A stretch of 35,912 bases of DNA. Origin: Melioribacteraceae bacterium (GTDB lineage: Bacteria > Bacteroidota > Ignavibacteria > Ignavibacteriales > Melioribacteraceae). The notes below the pieces were generated by a model. That model saw nothing but the letters and a program-made list of their open reading frames with translations, ran no database searches and was not told the origin of the DNA. The stretch lies in the NCBI GenBank assembly GCA_026983955.1, contig JALSTB010000151.1:1-35912 (forward strand), written 5' to 3'. Positions 9,829 through 17,198 of this stretch are shown piece after piece; the first letter of the stretch is position 1; the number at the start of each line of letters is the position of its first letter. Both the position numbers and the translations under genes were made by a program.

Positions 9829-10350
9829 ATGAAGAACAACAAACCGGAAATATTACCCGCGACAAAAGTCGGGGAGTTACTGGAGAGTTATCCTGAGCTC
9901 GAGGAAAAACTGATTGAGATTGCCCCGCCGTTCAAACGGTTGAAAAACAAGATGCTGCGCCGGACAGTAGCAAAAGTCACCACGCTCAAGCAGGCGGCAA
10001 AGGTTGGTAACGTTCCCCTTTCCGAATTGATAAACAAGTTAAGAGTTGAAGCCGGTCAAATTGAAATTGAAATAGACGATGAAAAATCCGTTGCCGCTCC
10101 ACGTCCCGATTGGGTAAAGCAGGAAAATATTGTTAAAATCTATAATGCAATCTCCGATTTGCAAAGCGGAAAGCAACCGATAACCAAAGTAACCAAAGAT
10201 TTACAATCGCTCAAAGAAGGTGAAGTTTATTTACTAATCACCCCTTTCCTTCCGGCACCTCTGATTAAAATATTTGAAGAAAAAGGTTACGAAGTTTACT
10301 CCGCTACAATTAATCCCGGACATTTTCACACGTTTATAAGGAAGAGGTGA
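9829..10350 (+). CDS. DUF1858 plus DUF2249 protein
   Basis: Cytosolic protein of 173 residues. The N-terminal half (ATKVGELLESYPELEEKLIE, then TLKQAAKVGNVPLSELINKL) has the DUF1858/ScdA-N-like helical layout. The C-terminal third (EVYLLITPFLPAPLIKIFEE to HFHTFIRK) is a DUF2249 domain like those of the gene at 7626. It follows the MIP18 gene by 65 bp and ends the four-gene group. ScdA/YtfE proteins pair a similar N-terminal domain with a di-iron hemerythrin domain. Here the di-iron part is absent and DUF2249 takes its place. Function inferred from context: redox or NO stress. Confidence 0.75.
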   Translation: MKNNKPEILPATKVGELLESYPELEEKLIEIAPPFKRLKNKMLRRTVAKVTTLKQAAKVGNVPLSELINKLRVEAGQIEIEIDDEKSVAAPRPDWVKQENIVKIYNAISDLQSGKQPITKVTKDLQSLKEGEVYLLITPFLPAPLIKIFEEKGYEVYSATINPGHFHTFIRKR

Positions 10351-10494
10351 AGTAATACATGTGGTTTGCCAATCTAGTCTTAAGTTTGTAAAATATTTGT
10401 TATTTTTGATTTATCTTTTTTATTTAAACTAAATAATATTGAACTATCTATGAAAAAATCATTTTACACTCTCCCCCACTTAAACGGACTCAAA

Positions 10495-11133
10495 ATGAAA
10501 AACGCATTATTAATTTTAATAACTCTTCTTGCTTTTACTTTTTGTTCAAAAAACGATTCGCATAATTCGTCCGAAACGGAAATGCGCAAACATGCTGAAA
10601 ATACTGAACGTTTTTCTTTCTTGAACAAGATAAAGCTGCTTCAAAAAGGTAAGTTGGATAGTTTGAAAATTTCCCCGGCAATCAAAATAAAAATTAATCC
10701 GCTGGATGAAAACGCATCGGAAATTACTGCCGGTGAAGCTGAGAAAACGGAAATTAGTAGTAACGACTTCTTACCGTTAACCCCAACCGGTATTTTAAAA
10801 ATAACCGGCAATTACATTCTAATTCTTTTGCATGACAAATATTCGGATGAAATACGCGCAGCTACTTTTACACCCGATGGCAAACCGCTTGAAACCATTT
10901 TATTGTTTAGCCAAACCGGAAATAACGAATTTAAGTTAAGCAGAGCATATTCATACATGAAAAACATTCCTTATTTTTTCGATTCTTCCAAAAATGAATT
11001 TCAATTTACCGATATGCGCTACGATACCGAATGGATTGAATATCCCGTTAAGGGCAAAGAGACATTAACATATAAAATTAAATTCACAATTCGTGTGAAT
11101 GATAAAGGACATTTTGTGATTGTTCTTCAATAA
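10495..11133 (+). CDS. Lipoprotein of unknown function
   Basis: I chose the ATG at 10495 because it starts directly with a lipoprotein signal peptide (MKNALLILITLLAFTFC) and a lipobox cysteine at residue 17. The frame is also open from the ATG at 10450, but that would add 15 polar residues before the signal. The mature protein of about 195 residues is acidic to neutral, with beta-strand-like segments (TGILKITGNYILILLH, KYSDEIRAATFTPDGKPL). I do not recognise a family. It stands alone between the DUF2249 group and the convergent motor-like operon. Confidence 0.6.
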   Translation: MKNALLILITLLAFTFCSKNDSHNSSETEMRKHAENTERFSFLNKIKLLQKGKLDSLKISPAIKIKINPLDENASEITAGEAEKTEISSNDFLPLTPTGILKITGNYILILLHDKYSDEIRAATFTPDGKPLETILLFSQTGNNEFKLSRAYSYMKNIPYFFDSSKNEFQFTDMRYDTEWIEYPVKGKETLTYKIKFTIRVNDKGHFVIVLQ

Positions 11134-11201
11134 TTTAAGTATTATCCTTTAATATTTTTATCTTTCATTTTAATTTTATTATAATTCATAACTGTTGGAA
11201 A

Positions 11202-11240
11202 TAAAAAAGCCGGAACAACAAATTAAAGCTGTCCGGCTTA
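11202..11240 (-). terminator. Intrinsic terminator of the motor-like operon
   Basis: On the minus strand an 8-bp perfect stem (AAGCCGGA with TCCGGCTT, plus positions 11207-11214 and 11232-11239) has a 17-nt loop and is followed directly by a T-run (TTTTTTAT). It lies about 30 bp after the stop of the gene at 11273-12412. Read on the plus strand the stem has no T-run after it, so it does not look like a terminator for the lipoprotein gene. Confidence 0.8.
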
Positions 11241-11272
11241 ATCGATGGAGACAGATATGCTAAAGTTCTTTC

Positions 11273-12412
11273 TTAAAGGGAAGTTCCGACTTTCAAACGC
11301 ATGTTAACAAACATCGAAGTAACACCGAAACTTCCGTTTTCCGTTTTGGAAAATATGGCGCTCGGACCCAAAGCAAAAGCAGAGAATCCCCACGATTCCA
11401 ATATTTTCTGAACGACAATATCGAGAACGTATTGCGGATTTCTATCCGGCGAAGAAGGCATTGCATCGATTCGTAAATCGAAAGTGCTACCGGCTAACGA
11501 CAACTCCCTACCCGTGTAACCGAAATGCCATTCATTCATATACTTTGCAACGTAGAATTTTCCTCTTGTGGCACCGAAGACTTTAATCGGGTATCTGAAT
11601 TCCCAGTTCAAATAAGAGCCTTGCGTTAATTTCGGATAGTAATTCAAATCCGGCAATCCGTACTTATCCCGAAGTATTTTTACTTCTTCATCGGTAAATT
11701 CTCTCGATATTTTCTGGTAACTTATTTCAAAAAAGTTGCCAAACGGCAGAACATAAGCAAACTGCATCCCTTGTGTTGTGTAAAGATTGTTAAAGTTGTT
11801 ATTGTCTTTCAACAATGTGAATGCTTGAATATTGGCAAACATTCCCACACGGAATCCGAGAATGTGGAAATTCGCCTCAATAAATCCGGTTTCAAGAGGA
11901 CCGGAATAAGGCGTACCGAGACCAAACGATATTCCGATATCTTTCTTAATCGGAATACCAAACCGTTCACCGCCGAACAGTTGTAAATACGGATTGATGT
12001 ACGATGTGTTCGAACTGATTTGTGTTTTCGTCGGTGGTTGCACTATCTTTTTAAATTTCATTTTTTCAAACACATTGGTAAACACCGATGTAAAAGTTAC
12101 ATCGTTCATCAAATCGATTTTAAAAGGATACATAATTACTTTAGCCCTCGTCTCGGGCGACAACGCCAATAGCGGATAAAGCGTTCCTTTAATCATTAAA
12201 GTTTGATTGTTCGGATCACGCAAATCCACAATAATTTCTGCTTTCGGATCCGGTGGATCGATAAACATTTCTTCTTGAATTTTAATGAAAAGACTGTCGT
12301 CCAACGGTTCCATTTGGTAATATACAATCTTTTCTTCGTCTTGCGCCAAAAGGTTCATTCCGGCGTAGAACAGTAAAACAAAAAAGAACAACAGTGAGAG
12401 TTTGTGCTTCAT
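11273..12412 (-). CDS. Outer-membrane beta-barrel-like protein, third gene of the motor-like operon
   Basis: Exported protein of 379 residues with a signal peptide (MKHKLSLLFFFVLLFYAGMNLLA-Q). The first 130 or so mature residues are soluble and acidic. From about residue 145 to the end there are alternating amphipathic strands rich in aromatic residues (YLQLFGGERFG, YVLPFGNFFEISYQK, FYVAKYMNEWHFGYTG, FGVTSMFVNMRLKVG), as in outer-membrane barrels. The upstream GldM-like gene is 12 bp away. I infer that the soluble domain faces the periplasm and could contact that protein. The position matches that of the GldN gene in the gldLMN order, but I see no sequence similarity to GldN. No named family recognised. 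Confidence 0.6.
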   Translation of the reverse strand: MKHKLSLLFFFVLLFYAGMNLLAQDEEKIVYYQMEPLDDSLFIKIQEEMFIDPPDPKAEIIVDLRDPNNQTLMIKGTLYPLLALSPETRAKVIMYPFKIDLMNDVTFTSVFTNVFEKMKFKKIVQPPTKTQISSNTSYINPYLQLFGGERFGIPIKKDIGISFGLGTPYSGPLETGFIEANFHILGFRVGMFANIQAFTLLKDNNNFNNLYTTQGMQFAYVLPFGNFFEISYQKISREFTDEEVKILRDKYGLPDLNYYPKLTQGSYLNWEFRYPIKVFGATRGKFYVAKYMNEWHFGYTGRELSLAGSTFDLRIDAMPSSPDRNPQYVLDIVVQKILESWGFSAFALGPSAIFSKTENGSFGVTSMFVNMRLKVGTSL

Positions 12413-12424
12413 ATTACTTCCCTA

Positions 12425-13375
12425 TTATTTTGCAAAATCCGTGAAATAAAACGAATCCCCTACCTGAACCTTTTGCTTCGATTTTGTATCGTAAGCAACG
12501 AAAAAGAAATTAACTTTATATCTTCCGTCCGGCTCTTCCAAGTTTTCATTCTTGTCCAGCCAATCTTCAAATCTGCTCTCCGTATTTGCCAACTTGAGCG
12601 ATACATTATAAACCAGATTGCCTTTTTTATCCTTGTATGGTTTCGAAACTTCGATTGGACCTGAATATTTAACTTTAATTTGCTCCGGCCGTTCATCCGA
12701 AATCGTAACGGTAAAACAGGTTGTACGCTGCAAATCTTTTACGTAAATATCTTGCTTGTCCATCTTCGTTGTTACTTTTTCTATCTTAATTTCGGGCGGC
12801 AAATTTTCCTTCACCGGCACTTTTACTTGCTGATTACCGAATTTCACAATCAATTCATTTTCCCCTTCCACCTCAAAATTTTTCGATGATTTCGGCGGAA
12901 CAACAACCAAAGGTTTTTCCGGATTATCGGGCGAATAAATTTCTACCGGAAAATCTCCTTTGTTTTCGGCAGTGTTTGTAGCATACTTCAAGAAGGCAAG
13001 ACTTTTTACGAACGGGAACCGGAGTTTTTTTTCTTCAACCGGTTTTTCTGGTTCTAAATTTTCCCTTTGCGGAATTTCTTCTATTTTATGATTTAAGCTC
13101 GCTATCTTTTTATTCAACTTGTTCAGCTTCTTTTTCAGTTCAAGGTTTTCCGTAACAACGTTTGTATCGACTTCTATATTAAATTTCAAACCTTGCGCGG
13201 AGAGCGAATCCACGATCGCAATTAATGAATCGCGTATGCTTTTATCAACCACTTTGTCTTTCCGTACCACTTCCCCGAGATTTAGTTCGGCACCTTTAAG
13301 TGCCAGAACGGTAATCACAAAGATGTAAAGCACTTGATAAATTACGAATTTCGAATCCCGGCTTCTTCTCACCAT
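12425..13375 (-). CDS. GldM-like periplasmic protein with one N-terminal membrane helix
   Basis: 316 residues. One membrane helix lies at about 10-33 (FVIYQVLYIFVITVLALKGA followed by ELNLGEVV). It has the pattern of the GldM/PorM N terminus, where a helix of the YLVFIAMLALN type is followed by a conserved Glu. A coiled coil follows (about 75-105, rich in Lys, Leu and Asn), then a Pro/Glu linker and beta-rich domains to the end. GldM proteins are usually about 510 residues, so this one is shorter. In T9SS, GldM spans the periplasm and is driven by GldL. The gene lies 5 bp after the multi-helix membrane protein and 12 bp before the barrel protein. The family call is a pattern match made by eye. 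Confidence 0.5.
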   Translation of the reverse strand: MVRRSRDSKFVIYQVLYIFVITVLALKGAELNLGEVVRKDKVVDKSIRDSLIAIVDSLSAQGLKFNIEVDTNVVTENLELKKKLNKLNKKIASLNHKIEEIPQRENLEPEKPVEEKKLRFPFVKSLAFLKYATNTAENKGDFPVEIYSPDNPEKPLVVVPPKSSKNFEVEGENELIVKFGNQQVKVPVKENLPPEIKIEKVTTKMDKQDIYVKDLQRTTCFTVTISDERPEQIKVKYSGPIEVSKPYKDKKGNLVYNVSLKLANTESRFEDWLDKNENLEEPDGRYKVNFFFVAYDTKSKQKVQVGDSFYFTDFAK

Positions 13376-13380
13376 AGCGC

Positions 13381-14358
13381 TTACCCTTTTTTATTAACGA
13401 TTGAGTTAAGATTATCGAGCGACTTGCTTACATGTTCGTGATTCAAATGCATTGCCATCGAATCGATCGATTTACTCAATTCGTCAAGGTCTTTCATGTG
13501 CTCTTGATTGTTTTTGAGAAGAAGTCTCATTCTCTCCAATACTTGATTTACCGCTTTGAAGTTTTGATAAGTTTCGAAGCTGATTTTTTGAACTTCTAGG
13601 AGATTTTCTTTGTAAGCTTTTAATTCGTCATTAGAAAGTTTCGGTACATTGCCCAACGAATATTTTTCACGGTTTTCAAGCAAACCGACTAACTTTTTAA
13701 TTTCTTCCAATTGTTGTTTGGGATAATAAGAATCGCGAAGATTGGCTGCCCTGTTCAAAATTTTTTGGAATTGTTCACCCATTGTATCCAAAACGGGTTC
13801 GAACAATTTTGCAATCGCCAATACTATTAACGCTTTTATTTCGAAGGGAACGGAAATTCCCAGAAAAATTTCAGGTCCAAGTTTTATACTCACCAATAAA
13901 ATAGCAGCGCCTATCAAAGGTAAAGCGGTCGCTATTCCGTCAACAAGACTCATTGCCGATGAAATCACCCTTTCCGTATTTTCGTGCGGAGTATCGTCAA
14001 GAACCAATTTTCTCAAATCATTGTAAGTCTTGAATGCAATCAGCATAAACAAAGCAAAAGCAGCCACCGGCAACCACCAGAATTGCAATGGAACTATTGT
14101 TTGGTTTGCCGGATTCCACTGGGGATAAACGCTTTTCGCCAAATTTTTAGAAATTTCCCCCAAAAACGGTACACTGGAAATATCGAGGAAAAATGTTACA
14201 ATTAATGCGACAAAAGAAATAACTGCAGGTTTTATAAAGATTAGCGGCGTGATTTTCTTTAATTCGTCCGCTTTTAATTGCCTGACTTGTTCTTCTATTC
14301 CGGTTTGGTTTTTATCGGCGCTGTTTTCCGCAAAAGCCGTTATATGATTTTCTCTCAT
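13381..14358 (-). CDS. GldL- or TolQ/ExbB-like membrane motor subunit with coiled-coil tail
   Basis: 325 residues. Membrane segments lie near 38-60, 93-110, 141-162 and 166-186. A long helical, coiled-coil C-terminal part runs from about 195 to 320. Segment 141-188 (GIATALPLIGAAILLVS then FEIKALIVLAIAKLFEPV) resembles the two GldL helices, in which a Glu of a TEAxIF motif, followed by a FEP motif, is essential for proton flow. E173 here would be the equivalent. It also resembles the APLLGLLGTV region of TolQ/ExbB. It is first in the operon, followed by the GldM-like gene. I infer an ion-driven motor stator, and cannot decide between the GldL and TolQ branches from sequence alone. The N-terminal two helices would be extra relative to GldL. 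Confidence 0.5.
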   Translation of the reverse strand: MRENHITAFAENSADKNQTGIEEQVRQLKADELKKITPLIFIKPAVISFVALIVTFFLDISSVPFLGEISKNLAKSVYPQWNPANQTIVPLQFWWLPVAAFALFMLIAFKTYNDLRKLVLDDTPHENTERVISSAMSLVDGIATALPLIGAAILLVSIKLGPEIFLGISVPFEIKALIVLAIAKLFEPVLDTMGEQFQKILNRAANLRDSYYPKQQLEEIKKLVGLLENREKYSLGNVPKLSNDELKAYKENLLEVQKISFETYQNFKAVNQVLERMRLLLKNNQEHMKDLDELSKSIDSMAMHLNHEHVSKSLDNLNSIVNKKG

Positions 14359-14795
14359 TCCTGTACCCGAATGTTTGTTCGTAAAAGTGTGATTTAAATC
14401 ACATAAATTGTGCCAAATTGTTCAATAATGAAACTTTTCATCATGGGTACTATTTCAGAGTGCATTTTTGCGTTGGCTAATTATCGTTAAAAATCGAAGA
14501 AGTTTTAGGAAATAATAATTTTTTTATTAATCTTTGTTAAAATAAAAAGATGGTTTTGCGGTTTTTGAATCTGTAATATATTCGTTTTGCAGTGTTACAA
14601 AGTGGTGTTTTTCTCATTTTAGTATGTTTTAATCTCGATTCAAGACACTAAATATTTTTAATAATTCTCTTGAGAAATAAATACGTTAAATGTAATAATT
14701 ACATGTAAAAAAGTATATTCGCGGTAATTGTTGAATTCTTCTTAATTTTTCTACTAATTTAACGAAGATAAATAAATATAAAACAAAGGATTTTT
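14359..14795. other. Divergent intergenic region of 437 bp with several palindromes
   Basis: AT-rich region between two divergently transcribed genes, with no plausible coding frame. It holds the CRP-type palindrome at 14388-14403, an imperfect one at 14428-14441 (ATGAAACTTTTCAT) and a 15-bp perfect palindrome at 14690-14704 (ATGTAATAATTACAT). The last is about 90 bp before the receiver gene, and a second palindrome, TTACATGTAA, overlaps its right half. These could be operators for the receiver gene. An RBS-like AAAGGA lies just before the ATG at 14796. No RNA gene was recognised. Confidence 0.5.
14388..14403. promoter_or_regulatory. CRP/FNR-family operator candidate
   Basis: Perfect 16-bp palindrome TGTGATTTAAATCACA, which equals the CRP consensus half sites TGTGA and TCACA with 6-bp spacing. 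Its near edge lies 29 bp upstream of the start codon of the motor-like operon and about 390 bp upstream of the receiver protein gene. From position, the motor-like operon is the likelier target. At that distance the site could overlap the promoter or leader. Confidence 0.55.
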
Positions 14796-17114
14796 ATGCT
14801 GCACGGATTAAAGTTGGATATTTTGAATAAACATTCTTTCCTTTTCAATCGAGCCAAGGAAGGTAAAGATAATTTCCCGGCTGAACTTTCCGATTTTCTT
14901 GTAATCGAATTTGACTTTAAAGAAGTTTTGATTTTTGATATTCAAGATTCAAATAAATTATACTTACTCGGTAAATCCTCTTATGCCGGTAGTGAATTTT
15001 CCGAAGGTGATTATTACGATTGCAAAATTTGTGAAAACACTTCTTCCGTTACTTTTCTCAATATCAATTCCGATTTTAATTGCGATGTAAATCTCTCTTC
15101 CTCCCCTTCTTATGAATGCTGCATACTTTTTAAAACGAACAATAACAAAAACATTCTTATAAAATTCACACGCAAGGTTCATTTTACGGAAATAGATACG
15201 GACGCCCTGAAAAGCATCGCTGAAATAATTTCCAATTATCTCGAAATTTGGTTCTCGGCAAGGGATAACATTTCTTTTCTCGAAGGAAAACATTTCTCCA
15301 AGGTGGTCGATAAGTCTTTGGATAATTTAATCGCGAAACTCAACACCATTCTGGGAAATTCCTCAATTGTATTAAACACCGAACTGCAGAGTAACCAGCA
15401 AAATTATTTGAGTGAAATTAAAGCTGTAACCAGAAAACTGCTGAACGAAATAAACCATTTGAAAACTTTGAACAGGATTGAATCTTCAGGTTCAACTAAA
15501 AACGATGTTACTCAAATAAAATTGAAAATTTTGCTTTCGGAAGTAATTGGAAATTCGGGTTTTGAAATTCCGCTTGGTATTGACAACGACAATTTAACGG
15601 TTTACTCCGATGCAAACAAACTAAAGCATTTAATTAAATCAATATTAAATTTTTTATTTGAAAGCAACATCACGGTTTCAAAAATTATCGTCAACGGAAG
15701 TAACTCATATACCGATTTGATTTTCAGACTTCAAGAAATAAGTAATCCCGAAGAAATACGGAACTTATTGAAACCCTATTCATTTTTAGATGAAAAGAAC
15801 GGTCATGTAAAATTCAACATTCCGATGTTCTTACTGGCTAACCGGTATCTTGAAGATATTTCATCGGAAATTAAAATTAAAAAGGATGACTATTCCGGAT
15901 ATTCAGTTTTGCTTTCGGTGAAAAACTTGAAACACACCGTCAAAAGTGAAGTTTCAAAAGAAGAAAATATTAATGATGGGAAAAAAGTTCTGGTAATAGG
16001 CAACGATTATGCAACTTCAACATTATTGAATAAATATCTCGAGAAATGGAACTATAAACCGGTTACAGTTCATTCACCTCAGGATATTTTCAAAAAGTTG
16101 GACGAAGAAAATTTTCTTGCCATAATTCTTGATGTAGAACAAAAAGATGAAAACAGTGTTGCATTATTAAGGAAAATAAAAAACCACGATAAAGCCAAAA
16201 CACTGCCTGTAATAGTTTGTTCGGTTGAACCTGAAAATGAAGAAGCCGTTGTGCTCGGTGCAATTGAATATCTCACTAAACCGATTAATTACAACAATCT
16301 CGTTGAAATTCTTACAAGCTACAAATTAAGTAAGGATTCCAACGTGCTTTGCGTGGATGATGATATCCCTACTTTGAATTTGGTCAAGCAAGCAATAGAA
16401 ACAGCCGGATTTAATGCAGTTGCGGAATTCCGTTCCGATAAAGTTATGGATTTGATTTCCGGTATGAACTTGGATCTGGCAATAATCGATTTGGATATGC
16501 CTAAATTAAATGGATACGAATTAATTAAATTAATAAAATCTGAACCTAAATTTTCCGGATTGCCGGTAATCATTTATACCGGCAAAGAAGATTTTGAAGA
16601 AGAACTCAAAAACATTGAGGGACTTTTCAATCATCTTTTGAGTAAAAAAACCACCGGAATAAAAGAGCTTGAAACCGCAATCAAAAATATGATCGAACGC
16701 GCCGCCCAACCTGCGAAAAGCGAAGATGAGCAAACCGGCGTAAAAATTCTTTTAGCTGAAGATTATAAACATTCGCAAATTATTGTTACACGTTTGCTCA
16801 AACGTAACAATTTCAAAAATGTTGTTGTTGTTGAAAACGGTCAGGAAGCCCTCGATTATGTTCAAAAAGAAAAAGTTGATTTGATTCTTATGGACATGCA
16901 AATGCCCGTTATGAACGGATTTGAAGCAATCGAACGGATAAGGGAAATTCCCGGATACCGTGAAACCCCGATAATTTCAATTACCGCTTTTGCTATGAAA
17001 GGCGACCGTGAAAAATGTTTGGAAGCCGGCGCAACCGATTATCTGCCCAAACCGCTTGACAGCAAAGAATTCATAGAAAAAATCCAATATTATACAAAAA
17101 GTACCGTCCAATAA
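14796..17114 (+). CDS. Pseudo-histidine kinase with three receiver domains
   Basis: Cytosolic signalling protein of 772 residues with no membrane segment. Residues 1-165 look like a GAF-type sensor region. Residues 171-390 align with a histidine kinase core but lack its key residues: the H-box region reads KSLDNLIAKLNTILG with no His, and no DxGxG ATP-lid motif is seen. Three receiver domains follow: REC1 about 394-508 (D446), REC2 about 513-630 (D565, CVDDD pocket) and REC3 about 647-768 (D700, AEDY pocket, SITAFAMKG, LPKPL). REC3 looks fully canonical and REC1 has a changed acidic pocket (GND). It probably receives phosphate from another kinase and acts by protein contacts, since no DNA-binding domain is present. 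The gene stands alone. Confidence 0.8.
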   Translation: MLHGLKLDILNKHSFLFNRAKEGKDNFPAELSDFLVIEFDFKEVLIFDIQDSNKLYLLGKSSYAGSEFSEGDYYDCKICENTSSVTFLNINSDFNCDVNLSSSPSYECCILFKTNNNKNILIKFTRKVHFTEIDTDALKSIAEIISNYLEIWFSARDNISFLEGKHFSKVVDKSLDNLIAKLNTILGNSSIVLNTELQSNQQNYLSEIKAVTRKLLNEINHLKTLNRIESSGSTKNDVTQIKLKILLSEVIGNSGFEIPLGIDNDNLTVYSDANKLKHLIKSILNFLFESNITVSKIIVNGSNSYTDLIFRLQEISNPEEIRNLLKPYSFLDEKNGHVKFNIPMFLLANRYLEDISSEIKIKKDDYSGYSVLLSVKNLKHTVKSEVSKEENINDGKKVLVIGNDYATSTLLNKYLEKWNYKPVTVHSPQDIFKKLDEENFLAIILDVEQKDENSVALLRKIKNHDKAKTLPVIVCSVEPENEEAVVLGAIEYLTKPINYNNLVEILTSYKLSKDSNVLCVDDDIPTLNLVKQAIETAGFNAVAEFRSDKVMDLISGMNLDLAIIDLDMPKLNGYELIKLIKSEPKFSGLPVIIYTGKEDFEEELKNIEGLFNHLLSKKTTGIKELETAIKNMIERAAQPAKSEDEQTGVKILLAEDYKHSQIIVTRLLKRNNFKNVVVVENGQEALDYVQKEKVDLILMDMQMPVMNGFEAIERIREIPGYRETPIISITAFAMKGDREKCLEAGATDYLPKPLDSKEFIEKIQYYTKSTVQ

Positions 17115-17161
17115 ATTTACAAACCGTCATTTCCCAAATTCTTTTAGTTCAAACGATTTCT

Positions 17162-17169
17162 TATATTTG
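17162..17169 (+). promoter_or_regulatory. Possible Bacteroidota-type -7 box before gltX
   Basis: TATATTTG fits the TAnnTTTG -7 consensus known from Bacteroidota and lies 29 bp before the preferred gltX start. A convincing -33 TTTG at the usual distance is not present, so this is a weak call. Confidence 0.3.
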
Positions 17170-17198
17170 TGATTCATTTTTAACTAAATTTGAGCGTT

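Noticed and set aside
10385..10408. Bacteroidota promoter (TTTG and TATTTTTG) before the lipoprotein gene
   Set aside because: TATTTTTG fits the -7 box, but the nearest TTTG is only 12 bp away rather than about 19-21, so the pair is not convincing.
10450..10494. Upstream ATG of the lipoprotein gene
   Set aside because: It would place 15 polar residues before a good lipoprotein signal peptide; the ATG at 10495 fits better.
11202..11240. Terminator for the plus-strand lipoprotein gene
   Set aside because: The stem has no T-run on the plus-strand side (AATCGATGG follows), whereas on the minus strand it has TTTTTTAT.
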